A stretch of 64,000 nt of DNA, taken from positions 22,444,001 to 22,508,000 of the forward strand of contig OZ059897.1 in NCBI GenBank assembly GCA_964057225.1. The letters are read 5' to 3'. This stretch comes from Auanema rhodensis (Eukaryota; Nematoda; Chromadorea; Rhabditida; Rhabditidae). This document shows positions 39,955 to 54,210 of the stretch, one piece after another; the first letter of the stretch is position 1, and every line of letters begins with the position of its first letter. The notes under the pieces are model-generated. The model saw only the letters and a program-made list of their open reading frames with translations. It ran no database searches and was not told the DNA's origin. Made by a program: the position numbers and the translations under genes.

Positions 39955-40130
39955 CAATATCAATAAAAATTTGTTTTTAGACTAATATGGACATGGGGAA
40001 TCTAATTTTGAAAACCGCATCTCTTTATCTTTCACGTGAAGCGAGTTACATACCAAGTGCACATCACGTGTACATTTAATTAGCATAAATTAAAGTTCAC
40101 ATAAATTTCAAAGTCATGGTTACCATGAAG

Positions 40131-42594
40131 CAATATCAATAAAAATTTGTTTTTAGACTAATATGGACATGGGGAATCTAATTTTGAAAACCGCATCTCT
40201 TTATCTTTCACGTGAAGCGAGTTACATACCAAGTGCACATCACGTGTACATTTAATTAGCATAAATTAAAGTTCACGTAAATTTCAAAGTCATGGTTACC
40301 ATGAACCAATATCAATAAAAATTTGTTTTTAGACTAATATGGACATGGGGAATCTAATTTTGAAAACCGCATCTCTTTATCTTTCACGTGAAGCGAGTTA
40401 CATACCAAGTGCACATCACGTGTACATTTAATTAGCATAAATTAAAGTTCACGTAAATTTCAAAGTCATGGTTACCATGAACCAATATCAATAAAAATTG
40501 GTTTTTAGACTAATATGGACATGGGGAATCTAATTTTGAAAACCGCATCTCTTTATCTTTCACGTGAAGCGAGTTACATACCAAGTGCACATCACGTGTA
40601 CATTTAATTAGCATAAATTAAAGTTCACGTAAATTTCAAAGTCATGGTTACTATGCACCAATATCAATAAAAATTTGTTTTTAGACTAATATGGACATGG
40701 GGAATCTAATTTTGAAAACCGCATCTCTTTATCTTTCACGTGAAGCGAGTTACATACCTAGTGCACATCACGTGTACATTTAATTAGCATAAATTAAAGT
40801 TCACGTAAATTTCAAAGTCATGGTTACCATGCACCAATATCAATAAAAATTTGTTTTTAGACTAATATGGACATGGGGAATCTAATTTTGAAAACCGCAT
40901 CTCTTCATCTTTTACGTGAAGCGAGTTACATACCAAGTGCACATCACGTGTACATTTAATGAGCATAAATTAAAGTTCACGTAAATTTCAAAGTCATGGT
41001 TACCATGAACTAATATCAATAAAAATTTGTTTTTAGACTAATATGGACATGGGGAATCTAATTTTGAAAACCGCATCTCTTTATCTTTCACGTGAAGCGA
41101 GTTACATACCAAGTGCACATCACGTGTACATTTAATTAGCATAAATTAAAGTTCACGTAAATTTCAAGGTCATGGTTACCATGAACCAATATCAATAAAA
41201 ATTTGTTTTAAGACTAATATGGACATGGGGAATCTAATTTTGAAAACCGCATCTCTTTATCTTTCACGTGAAGCGAGTTACATACCAAGTGCACATCACG
41301 TGTACATTTAATTAGCATAAATTAAAGTTCACGTAAATTTCAAAGTCATGGTTACCATGAAGCAATATCAATAAAAATTTGTTTTTAGACTAATATGGAC
41401 ATGGGGAATCTAATTTTGAAAACCGCATCTCTTTATCTTTCACGTGAAGCGAGTTACATACCAAGTGCACATCACGTGTACATTTAATTAGCATAAATTA
41501 AAGTTCACGTAAATTTCAAAGTCATGGTTACCATGAACCAATATCAATAAAAATTTGTTTTTAGACTAATATGGACATGGGGAATCTAATTTTGAAAACC
41601 GCATCTCTTTATCTTTCACGTGAAGCGAGTTACATACCAAGTGCACATCACGTGTACATTTAATTAGCATAAATTAAAGTTCACGTAAATTTCAAAGTCA
41701 TGGTTACCATGAACCAATATCAATAAAAATTGGTTTTTAGACTAATATGGACATGGGGAATCTAATTTTGAAAACCGCATCTCTTTATCTTTCACGTGAA
41801 GCGAGTTACATACCAAGTGCACATCACGTGTACATTTAATTAGCATAAATTAAAGTTCACGTAAATTTCAAAGTCATGGTTACTATGCACCAATATCAAT
41901 AAAAATTTGTTTTTAGACTAATATGGACATGGGGAATCTAATTTTGAAAACCGCATCTCTTTATCTTTCACGTGAAGCGAGTTACATACCTAGTGCACAT
42001 CACGTGTACATTTAATTAGCATAAATTAAAGTTCACGTAAATTTCAAAGTCATGGTTACCATGCACCAATATCAATAAAAATTTGTTTTTAGACTAATAT
42101 GGACATGGGGAATCTAATTTTGAAAACCGCATCTCTTCATCTTTTACGTGAAGCGAGTTACATACCAAGTGCACATCACGTGTACATTTAATGAGCATAA
42201 ATTAAAGTTCACGTAAATTTCAAAGTCATGGTTACCATGAACTAATATCAATAAAAATTTGTTTTTAGACTAATATGGACATGGGGAATCTAATTTTGAA
42301 AACCGCATCTCTTTATCTTTCACGTGAAGCGAGTTACATACCAAGTGCACATCACGTGTACATTTAATTAGCATAAATTAAAGTTCACGTAAATTTCAAG
42401 GTCATGGTTACCATGAACCAATATCAATAAAAATTTGTTTTAAGACTAATATGGACATGGGGAATCTAATTTTGAAAACCGCATCTCTTTATCTTTCACG
42501 TGAAGCGAGTTACATACCAAGTGCACATCACGTGTACATTTAATTAGCATAAATTAAAGTTCACGTAAATTTCAAAGTCATGGTTACCATGAAC
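40131..42594 (+). repeat. 7-monomer repeat, two copies (1,232-bp period)
   Basis: Units n = 228-234 and n = 235-241 share two plain units; G18 with T170 (TTACTATG)/GCAC; T101/GCAC; C72+T79+G127 (AATGAGC) with TAATATC following; G158 (CAAGGTC); A24 (GTTTTAAG). The only clear difference is the last end, GAAG in copy 1 and GAAC in copy 2. Near-identity of so many private markers suggests a recent duplication. Confidence 0.87.
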
Positions 42595-43826
42595 CAATAT
42601 CAATAAAAATTTGTTTTTAGACTAATATGGACATGGGGAATCTAATTTTGAAAACCGCATCTCTTTATCTTTCACGTGAAGCGAGTTACATACCAAGTGC
42701 ACATCACGTGTACATTTAATTAGCATAAATTAAAGTTCACGTAAATTTCAAAGTCATGGTTACCATGAAGCAATATCAATAAAAATTTGTTTTTAGACTA
42801 ATATGGACATGGGGAATCTAATTTTGAAAACCGCATCTCTTTATCTTTCACGTGAAGCGAGTTACATACCAAGTGCACATCACGTGTACATTTAATTAGC
42901 ATAAATTAAAGTTCACGTAAATTTCAAAGTCATGGTTACCATGAACCAATATCAATAAAAATTTGTTTTTAGACTAATATGGACATGGGGAATCTAATTT
43001 TGAAAACCGCATCTCTTTATCTTTCACGTGAAGCGAGTTACATACCAAGTGCACATCACGTGTACATTTAATTAGCATAAATTAAAGTTCACGTAAATTT
43101 CAAAGTCATGGTTACCATGAACACATATCAATAAAAATTTGTTTTTAGACTAATATGGACATGGGGAATCTAATTTTGAAAACCGCATCTCTTTATCTTT
43201 CACGTGAAGCGAGTTACATACCAAGTGCACATCACGTGTACATTTAATTAGCATAAATTAAAGTTCACGTAAATTTCAAAGTCATGGTTACCATGAACCA
43301 ATATCAATAAAAATTTGTTTTTAGACTAATATGGACATGGGGAATCTAATTTTGAAAACCGCATCTCTTTATCTTTCACGTGAAGCGAGTTACATACCAA
43401 GTGCACATCACGTGTACATTTAATTAGCATAAATTAAAGTTCACGTAAATTTCAAAGTCATGGTTACCATGCACCAATATCAATAAAAATTTGTTTTTAG
43501 ACTAATATGGACATGGGGAATCTAATTTTGAAAACCGCATCTCTTTATCTTTCACGTGAAGCGAGTTACATACCAAGTGCACATCACGTGTACATTTAAT
43601 TAGCATAAATTAAAGTTCACGTAAATTTCAAAGTCATGGTTACCATGAACACATATCAATAAAAATTTGTTTTTAGACTAATATGGACATGGGGAATCTA
43701 ATTTTGAAAACCGCATCTCTTCATCTTTCACGTGAAGCGAGTTACATACCAAGTGCACATCACGTGTACATTTAATTAGCATAAATTAAAGTTCACGTAA
43801 ATTTCAAAGTCATGGTTACCATGAAC
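42595..43826 (+). repeat. Linking units with a swapped junction (GAACACATATC)
   Basis: Seven units link two higher-order blocks. Units at 43123 and 43651 begin ACATATC instead of CAATATC, a reciprocal swap of unit bases 1 and 2. They lie three monomers apart, so one event was probably copied by a 3-monomer duplication. The unit at 43651 also has C72. No other structure is visible. Confidence 0.6.
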
Positions 43827-46800
43827 CAATATCAATAAAAATTTGTTTTTAGACTAATATGGACATGGGGAATCTAATTTTGAAAACCGCATCTCTTTAT
43901 CTTTCACGTGAAGCGAGTTACATACCAAGTGCACATCACGTGTACATTTAATTAGCATAAATTAAAGTTCACGTAAATTTCAAAGTCATGGTTACCATGC
44001 ACCAATATCAATAAAAATTTGTTTTTAGACTAATATGGACATGGGGAATCTAATTTTGAAAACCGCATCTCTTTATCTTTCACGTGAAGCGAGTTACATA
44101 CCAAGTGCACATCACGTGTACATTTAATTAGCATAAATTAAAGTTCACGTAAATTTCAAAGTCATGGTTACCATGAACCAATATCAATAAAAATTTGTTT
44201 TTAGACTAATATGGACATGGGGAATCTAATTTTGAAAACCGCATCTCTTTATCTTTCACGTGAAGCGAGTTACATACCAAGTGCACATCACGTGTACATT
44301 TAATTAGCATAAATTAAAGTTCACGTAAATTTCAAAGTCATGGTTACCATGAACCAATATCAATAAAAATTTGTTTTTAGACTAATATGGACATGGGGAA
44401 TCTAATTTTGAAAACCGCATCTCTTTATCTTTCACGTGAAGCGAGTTACATACCAAGTGCACATCACGTGTACATTTAATTAGCATAAATTAAAGTTCAC
44501 GTAAATTTCAAAGTCATGGTTACCATGCACCAATATCAATAAAAATTTGTTTTTAGACTAATATGGACATGGGGAATCTAATTTTGAAAACCGCATCTCT
44601 TTATCTTTCACGTGAAGCGAGTTACATACCAAGTGCACATCACGTGTACATTTAATTAGCATAAATTAAAGTTCACGTAAATTTCAAAGTCATGGTTACC
44701 ATGAACCAATATCAATAAAAATTTGTTTTTAGACTAATATGGACATGGGGAATCTAATTTTGAAAACCGCATCTCTTTATCTTTCACATGAAGCGAGTTA
44801 CATACCAAGTGCACATCACGTGTACATTTAATTAGCATAAATTAAAGTTCACGTAAATTTCAAAGTCATGGTTACCATGAAGCAATATCAATAAAAATTT
44901 GTTTTTAGACTAATATGGACATGGGGAATCTAATTTTGAAAACCGCATCTTTTTATCTTTCACGTGAAGCGAGTTACATACCAAGTGCACATCACGTGTA
45001 CATTTAATTAGCATAAATTAAAGTTCACGTAAATTTCAAAGTCATGGTTACCATGCACCAATATCAATAAAAATTTGTTTTTAGACTAATATGGACATGG
45101 GGAATCTAATTTTGAAAACCGCATCTCTTCATCTTTTACGTGAAGCGAGTTACATACCAAGTGCACATCACGTGTACATTTAATGAGCATAAATTAAAGT
45201 TCACGTAAATTTCAAAGTCATGGTTACCATGAACTAATATCAATAAAAATTTGTTTTTAGACTAATATGGACATGGGGAATCTAATTTTGAAAACCGCAT
45301 CTCTTTATCTTTCACGTGAAGCGAGTTACATACCAAGTGCACATCACGTGTACATTTAATTAGCATAAATTAAAGTTCACGTAAATTTCAAAGTCATGGT
45401 TACCATGAACCAATATCAATAAAAATTTGTTTTTAGACTAATATGGACATGGGGAATCTAATTTTGAAAACCGCATCTCTTTATCTTTCACGTGAAGCGA
45501 GTTACATACCAAGTGCACATCACGTGTACATTTAATTAGCATAAATTAAAGTTCACGTAAATTTCAAAGTCATGGTTACCATGCACCAATATCAATAAAA
45601 ATTTGTTTTTAGACTAATATGGACATGGGGAATCTAATTTTGAAAACCGCATCTCTTTATCTTTCACGTGAAGCGAGTTACATACCAAGTGCACATCACG
45701 TGTACATTTAATTAGCATAAATTAAAGTTCACGTAAATTTCAAAGTCATGGTTACCATGAACCAATATCAATAAAAATTTGTTTTTAGACTAATATGGAC
45801 ATGGGGAATCTAATTTTGAAAACCGCATCTCTTTATCTTTCACGTGAAGCGAGTTACATACCAAGTGCACATCACGTGTACATTTAATTAGCATAAATTA
45901 AAGTTCACGTAAATTTCAAAGTCATGGTTACCATGAACCAATATCAATAAAAATTTGTTTTTAGACTAATATGGACATGGGGAATCTAATTTTGAAAACC
46001 GCATCTCTTTATCTTTCACGTGAAGCGAGTTACATACCAAGTGCACATCACGTGTACATTTAATTAGCATAAATTAAAGTTCACGTAAATTTCAAAGTCA
46101 TGGTTACCATGCACCAATATCAATAAAAATTTGTTTTTAGACTAATATGGACATGGGGAATCTAATTTTGAAAACCGCATCTCTTTATCTTTCACGTGAA
46201 GCGAGTTACATACCAAGTGCACATCACGTGTACATTTAATTAGCATAAATTAAAGTTCACGTAAATTTCAAAGTCATGGTTACCATGAACCAATATCAAT
46301 AAAAATTTGTTTTTAGACTAATATGGACATGGGGAATCTAATTTTGAAAACCGCATCTCTTTATCTTTCACATGAAGCGAGTTACATACCAAGTGCACAT
46401 CACGTGTACATTTAATTAGCATAAATTAAAGTTCACGTAAATTTCAAAGTCATGGTTACCATGAAGCAATATCAATAAAAATTTGTTTTTAGACTAATAT
46501 GGACATGGGGAATCTAATTTTGAAAACCGCATCTTTTTATCTTTCACGTGAAGCGAGTTACATACCAAGTGCACATCACGTGTACATTTAATTAGCATAA
46601 ATTAAAGTTCACGTAAATTTCAAAGTCATGGTTACCATGCACCAATATCAATAAAAATTTGTTTTTAGACTAATATGGACATGGGGAATCTAATTTTGAA
46701 AACCGCATCTCTTCATCTTTTACGTGAAGCGAGTTACATACCAAGTGCACATCACGTGTACATTTAATGAGCATAAATTAAAGTTCACGTAAATTTCAAA

Positions 46801-46994
46801 GTCATGGTTACCATGAACTAATATCAATAAAAATTTGTTTTTAGACTAATATGGACATGGGGAATCTAATTTTGAAAACCGCATCTCTTTATCTTTCACG
46901 TGAAGCGAGTTACATACCAAGTGCACATCACGTGTACATTTAATTAGCATAAATTAAAGTTCACGTAAATTTCAAAGTCATGGTTACCATGAAC
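43827..46994 (+). repeat. 9-monomer repeat, two copies (1,584-bp period)
   Basis: Units n = 249-257 and n = 258-266 share GCAC; GAAC; GAAC; GCAC; GAAC; A82 (CACATG)/GAAG; T69/GCAC; C72+T79+G127 with TAATATC following; GAAC. I saw no marker difference between the two copies, which makes this one of the most recent-looking duplications. The T79+G127 unit type also links it to the block at 40131-42594. Confidence 0.85.
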
Positions 46995-47698
46995 CAATAT
47001 CAATAAAAATTTGTTTTAAGACTAATATGGACATGGGGAATCTAATTTTGAAAACCGCATCTCTTTATCTTTCACGTGAAGCGAGTTACATACCAAGTGC
47101 ACATCACGTGTACATTTAATTAGCATAAATTAAAGTTCACGTAAATTTCAAAGTCATGGTTACCATGAACCAATATCAATAAAAATTTGTTTTTAGACTA
47201 ATATGGACATGGGGAATCTAATTTTGAAAACCGCATCTCTTCATCTTTTACGTGAAGCGAGTTACATACCAAGTGCACATCACGTGTACATTTAATGAGC
47301 ATAAATTAAAGTTCACGTAAATTTCAAAGTCATGGTTACCATGAACTAATATCAATAAAAATTTGTTTTTAGACTAATATGGACATGGGGAATCTAATTT
47401 TGAAAACCGCATCTCTTTATCTTTCACGTGAAGCGAGTTACATACCAAGTGCACATCACGTGTACATTTAATTAGCATAAATTAAAGTTCACGTAAATTT
47501 CAAAGTCATGGTTACCATGAACCAATATCAATAAAAATTTGTTTTAAGACTAATATGGACATGGGGAATCTAATTTCGAAAACCGCATCTCTTTATCTTT
47601 CACGTGAAGCGAGTTACATACCAAGTGCACATCACGTGTACATTTAATTAGCATAAATTAAAGTTCACGTAAATTTCAAAGTCATGGTTACCATGAAC
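46643..47698 (+). repeat. 3-monomer repeat, two copies (528-bp period)
   Basis: Units at 46643, 46819 and 46995 are repeated at 47171, 47347 and 47523: C72+T79+G127 with TAATATC following; plain; A24 (GTTTTAAG). The last unit has a private C56 that makes TTTCGAAAA, a rare new CpG. It overlaps the end of the preceding 9-monomer repeat, so this trio was amplified in addition. Confidence 0.8.
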
Positions 47699-48402
47699 CA
47701 ATATCAATAAAAATTTGTTTTTAGACTAATATGGACATGGGGAATCTAATTTTGAAAACCGCATCTCTTTATCTTTCACGTGAAGCGAGTTACATACCAA
47801 GTGCACATCACGTGTACATTTAATTAGCATAAATTAAAGTTCACGTAAATTTCAAAGTCATGGTTACCATGAACCAATATCAATAAAAATTTGTTTTTAG
47901 ACTAATATGGACATGGGGAATCTAATTTTGAAAACCGCATCTCTTTATCTTTCACGTGAAGCGAGTTACATACCAAGTGCACATCACGTGTACATTTAAT
48001 TAGCATAAATTAAAGTTCACGTAAATTTCAAAGTCATGGTTACCATGAACCAATATCAATAAAAATTTGTTTTTAGACTAATATGGACATGGGGAATCTA
48101 ATTTTGAAAACCGCATCTCTTTATCTTTCACGTGAAGCGAGTTACATACCAAGTGCACATCACGTGTACATTTAATTAGCATAAATTAAAGTTCACGTAA
48201 ATTTCAAAGTCATGGTTACCATGCACCAATATCAATAAAAATTTGTTTTTAGACTAATATGGACATGAGGAATCTAATTTTGAAAACCGCATCTCTTTAT
48301 CTTTCACGTGAAGCGAGTTACATACCAAGTGCACATCACGTGTACATTTAATTAGCATAAATTAAAGTTCACGTAAATTTCAAAGTCATGGTTACCATGA
48401 AC
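47699..48402 (+). repeat. Four near-consensus units
   Basis: The first two units (47699, 47875) match the consensus. The third (48051) ends GCAC and the fourth (48227) has A42 (CATGAGG). No higher-order pattern or other element is visible in this stretch. Confidence 0.7.
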
Positions 48403-51218
48403 CAATATCAATAAAAATTTGTTTTTAGACTAATATGGACATGGGGAATCTAATTTTGAAAACCGCATCTCTTTATCTTTCACATGAAGCGAGTTACATA
48501 CCAAGTGCACATCACGTGTACATTTAATTAGCATAAATTAAAGTTCACGTAAATTTCAAAGTCATGGTTACCATGAAGCAATATCAATAAAAATTTGTTT
48601 TTAGACTAATATGGACATGGGGAATCTAATTTTGAAAACCGCATCTTTTTATCTTTCACGTGAAGCGAGTTACATACCAAGTGCACATCACGTGTACATT
48701 TAATTAGCATAAATTAAAGTTCACGTAAATTTCAAAGTCATGGTTACCATGAACCAATATTAATAAAAATTTGTTTTTAGACTAATATGGACATGGGGAA
48801 TCTAATTTTGAAAACCGCATCTCTTTATCTTTCACGTGAAGCGAGTTACATACCAAGTGCACATCACGTGTACATTTAATTAGCATAAATTAAAGTTCAC
48901 GTAAATTTCAAAGTCATGGTTACCATGCACCAATATCAATAAAAATTTGTTTTTAGACTAATATGGACATGGGGAATCTAATTTTGAAAACCGCATCTCT
49001 TTATCTTTCACGTGAAGCGAGTTACATTCCTAGTGCACATCACGTGTACATTTAATTAGCATAAATTAAAGTTCACGTAAATTTCAAAGTCATAGTTACC
49101 ATGAACCAATATCAATAAAAATTTGTTTTTAGACTAATATGGACATGGGGAATCTAATTTTGAAAACCGCATCTCTTTATCTTTCACGTGAAGCGAGTTA
49201 CATACCAAGTGCACATCACGTGTACATTTAATTAGCATAAATTAAAGTTCACGTAAATTTCAAAGTCATGGTTACCATGAAGCAATATCAATAAAAATTT
49301 GTTTTTAGACTAATATGGACATGGGGAATCTAATTTTGAAAACCGCATCTCTTTATCTTTCACGTGAAGCGAGTTACATACCAAGTGCACATCACGTGTA
49401 CATTTAATTAGCATAAATTAAAGTTCACGTAAATTTCAAAGTCATGGTTACCATGCACCAATATCAATAAAAATTTGTTTTTAGACTAATATGGACATGG
49501 GGGATCTAATTTTGAAAACCGCATCTCTTTATCTTTCACGTGAAGCGAGTTACATACCAAGTGCACATCACGTGTACATTTAATTAGCATAAATTAAAGT
49601 TCACGTAAATTTCAAAGTCATGGTTACCATGAACCAATATCAATAAAAATTTGTTTTTAGACTAATATGGACATGGGGAATCTAATTTTGAAAACCGCAT
49701 CTCTTTATCTTTCACGTGAAGCGAGTTACATACCAAGTGCACATCACGTGTACATTTAATTAGCATAAATTAAAGTTCACGTAAATTTCAAAGTCATGGT
49801 TACCATGAACCAATATCAATAAAAATTTGTTTTTAGACTAATATGGACATGGGGAATCTAATTTTGAAAACCGCATCTCTTTATCTTTCACATGAAGCGA
49901 GTTACATACCAAGTGCACATCACGTGTACATTTAATTAGCATAAATTAAAGTTCACGTAAATTTCAAAGTCATGGTTACCATGAAGCAATATCAATAAAA
50001 ATTTGTTTTTAGACTAATATGGACATGGGGAATCTAATTTTGAAAACCGCATCTTTTTATCTTTCACGTGAAGCGAGTTACATACCAAGTGCACATCACG
50101 TGTACATTTAATTAGCATAAATTAAAGTTCACGTAAATTTCAAAGTCATGGTTACCATGAACCAATATTGATAAAAATTTGTTTTTAGACTAATATGGAC
50201 ATGGGGAATCTAATTTTGAAAACCGCATCTCTTCATCTTTCACGTGAAGCGAGTTACATACCAAGTGCACATCACGTGTACATTTAATTAGCATAAATTA
50301 AAGTTCACGTAAATTTCAAAGTCATGGTTACCATGCACCAATATCAATAAAAATTTGTTTTTAGACTAATATGGACATGGGGAATCTAATTTTGAAAACC
50401 GCATCTCTTTATCTTTCACGTGAAGCGAGTTACATACCCAGTGCACATCACGTGTACATTTAATTAGCATAAATTAAAGTTCACGTAAATTTCAAAGTCA
50501 TAGTTACCATGAACCAATATCAATAAAAATTTGTTTTTAGACTAATATGGACATGGGGAATCTAATTTTGAAAACCGCATCTCTTTATCTTTCACGTGAA
50601 GCGAGTTACATACCAAGTGCACATCACGTGTACATTTAATTAGCATAAATTAAAGTTCACGTAAATTTCAAAGTCATGGTTACCATGAAGCAATATCAAT
50701 AAAAATTTGTTTTTAGACTAATATGGACATGGGGAATCTAATTTTGAAAACCGCATCTCTTTATCTTTCACGTGAAGCGAGTTACATACCAAGTGCACAT
50801 CACGTGTACATTTAATTAGCATAAATTAAAGTTCACGTAAATTTCAAAGTCATGGTTACCATGCACCAATATCAATAAAAATTTGTTTTTAGACTAATAT
50901 GGACATGGGGGATCTAATTTTGAAAACCGCATCTCTTTATCTTTCACGTGAAGCGAGTTACATACCAAGTGCACATCACGTGTACATTTAATTAGCATAA
51001 ATTAAAGTTCACGTAAATTTCAAAGTCATGGTTACCATGAACCAATATCAATAAAAATTTGTTTTTAGACTAATATGGACATGGGGAATCTAATTTTGAA
51101 AACCGCATCTCTTCATCTTTCACGTGAAGCGAGTTACATACCAAGTGCACATCACGTGTACATTTAATTAGCATAAATTAAAGTTCACGTAAATTTCAAA
51201 GTCATGGTTACCATTCAC
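48403..51218 (+). repeat. 8-monomer repeat, two copies (1,408-bp period)
   Basis: Units n = 275-282 and n = 283-290 share A82/GAAG; T69/GAAC; a changed 7-8 region with a GCAC end; a changed 97-101 region with A164; GAAG end; GCAC end; G45 (GGGGGATC); GAAC-type unit. Copies differ at the changed sites: ATATTAATAA in the unit at 48755 versus ATATTGATAA at 50163; TTCCTAG at 48931 versus ACCCAG at 50339. Copy 2 ends in C72 with CCATTCAC, the start of the next series. Confidence 0.8.
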
Positions 51219-54034
51219 CAATATCAATAAAAATTTGTTTTTAGACTAATATGGACATGGGGAATCTAATTTTGAAAACCGCATCTCTTTATCTTTCACG
51301 TGAAGCGAGTTACATACCAAGTGCACATCACGTGTACATTTAATTAGCATAAATTAAAGTTCACGTAAATTTCAAAGTCATGGTTACCATGAACCAATAT
51401 CAATAAAAATTTGTTTTTAGACTAATATGGACATGGGGAATCTAATTTTAAAAACCGCATCTCTTTATCTTTCACGTGAAGCGAGTTACATACCAAGTGC
51501 ACATCACGTGTACATTTAATTAGCATGAATTAAAGTTCACGTAAATTTCAAAGTCATGGTTACCATGCACCAAAATCAATAAAATTTTGTTTTTAGACTA
51601 ATATGGACATGGGGAATCTAATTTTGAAAACAGCATCTCTTCATCTTTCACGTGAAGCGAGTTACATACCAAGTGCACATCACGTGTACATTTAATTAGC
51701 ATAAATTAAAGTTCACGTAAATTTCAAAGTCATGGTTACCATGCACCAATATCAATAAAAATTTGTTTTTAGACTAATATGGACATGGGGATTCTAATTT
51801 TGAAAACCGCATCTCTTTATCTTTCACGTGAAGCGAGTTACATACCAAGTGCACATCACGTGTACATTTAATTAGCATAAATTAAAGTTCACGTAAATTT
51901 CAAAGTCATGGTTACCATGAACCAATATCAATAAAAATTTGTTTTTAGACTAATATGGACATGGGGAATCTAATTTTGAAAACCGCATCTCTTCATCTTT
52001 CACGTGAAGCGAGTTACATACCAAGTGCACATCACGTGTACATTTAATTAGCATAAATTAAAGTTCACGTAAATTTCAAAGTCATGGTTACCATGCACCA
52101 ATATCAATAAAAATTTGTTTTTAGACTAATATGGACATGGGGATTCTAATTTTGAAAACCGCATCTCTTTATCTTTCACGTGAAGCGAGTTACATACCAA
52201 GTGCACATCACGTGTACATTTAATTAGCATAAATTAAAGTTCACGTAAATTTCAAAGTCATGGTTACCATGAACCAATATCAATAAAAATTTGTTTTTAG
52301 ACTAATATGGACATGGGGAATCTAATTTTGAAAACCGCATCTCTTCATCTTTCACGTGAAGCGAGTTACATACCAAGTGCACATCACGTGTACATTTAAT
52401 TAGCATAAATTAAAGTTCACGTAAATTTCAAAGTCATGGTTACCATTCACCAATATCAATAAAAATTTGTTTTTAGACTAATATGGACATGGGGAATCTA
52501 ATTTTGAAAACCGCATCTCTTTATCTTTCACGTGAAGCGAGTTACATACCAAGTGCACATCACGTGTACATTTAATTAGCATAAATTAAAGTTCACGTAA
52601 ATTTCAAAGTCATGGTTACCATGAACCAATATCAATAAAAATTTGTTTTTAGACTAATATGGACATGGGGAATCTAATTTTAAAAACCGCATCTCTTTAT
52701 CTTTCACGTGAAGCGAGTTACATACCAAGTGCACATCACGTGTACATTTAATTAGCATGAATTAAAGTTCACGTAAATTTCAAAGTCATGGTTACCATGC
52801 ACCAATATCAATAAAATTTTGTTTTTAGACTAATATGGACATGGGGAATCTAATTTTGAAAACAGCATCTCTTTATCTTTCACGTGAAGCGAGTTACATA
52901 CCAAGTGCACATCACGTGTACATTTAATTAGCATAAATTAAAGTTCACGTAAATTTCAAAGTCATGGTTACCATGAACCAATATTGATAAAAATTTGTTT
53001 TTAGACTAATATGGACATGGGGAATCTAATTTTGAAAACCGCATCTCTTTATCTTTCACGTGAAGCGAGTTACATACCAAGTGCACATCACGTGTACATT
53101 TAATTAGCATAAATTAAAGTTCACGTAAATTTCAAAGTCATGGTTACCATGCACCAATATCAATAAAAATTTGTTTTTAGACTACTATGGACATGGGGAA
53201 TCTAATTTTGAAAACCGCATCTCTTTATCTTTCACGTGAAGCGAGTTACATACTTAGTGCACATCACGTGTACATTTAATTAGCATAAATTAAAGTTCAC
53301 GTAAATTTCAAAGTCATAGTTACCATGAACCAATATCAATAAAAATTTGTTTTTAGACTAATATGGACATGGGGAATCTAATTTTGAAAACCGCATCTCT
53401 TTATCTTTCACGTGAAGCGAGTTACATACCAAGTGCACATCACGTGTACATTTAATTAGCATAAATTAAAGTTCACGTAAATTTCAAAGTCATGGTTACC
53501 ATGAAGCAATATCAATAAAAATTTGTTTTTAGACTAATATGGACATGGGGAATCTAATTTTGAAAACCGCATCTCTTTATCTTTCACGTGAAGCGAGTTA
53601 CATACCAAGTGCACATCACGTGTACATTTAATTAGCATAAATTAAAGTTCACGTAAATTTCAAAGTCATGGTTACCATGCACCAATATCAATAAAAATTT
53701 GTTTTTAGACTAATATGGACATGGGGGATCTAATTTTGAAAACCGCATCTCTTTATCTTTCACGTGAAGCGAGTTACATACCAAGTGCACATCACGTGTA
53801 CATTTAATTAGCATAAATTAAAGTTCACGTAAATTTCAAAGTCATGGTTACCATGAACCAATATCAATAAAAATTTGTTTTTAGACTAATATGGACATGG
53901 GGAATCTAATTTTGAAAACCGCATCTCTTCATCTTTCACGTGAAGCGAGTTACATACCAAGTGCACATCACGTGTACATTTAATTAGCATAAATTAAAGT
54001 TCACGTAAATTTCAAAGTCATGGTTACCATTCAC

Positions 54035-54210
54035 CAATATCAATAAAAATTTGTTTTTAGACTAATATGGACATGGGGAATCTAATTTTGAAAACCGCAT
54101 CTCTTTATCTTTCACGTGAAGCGAGTTACATACCAAGTGCACATCACGTGTACATTTAATTAGCATGAATTAAAGTTCACGTAAATTTCAAAGTCATGGT
54201 TACCATGCAC
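54035..54210 (+). repeat. Hybrid monomer removing one unit of the 16-unit form
   Basis: In the 16-unit form the CCATTCAC junction is followed by a plain unit (51219) and then an A56+G133 unit ending GCAC (51395). Here a single unit follows the CCATTCAC junction. It lacks A56 but has G133 and the GCAC end. An exchange between unit positions 56 and 133 accounts for it. The unit at 56323 is its copy in the next 13-unit repeat. Confidence 0.65.
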
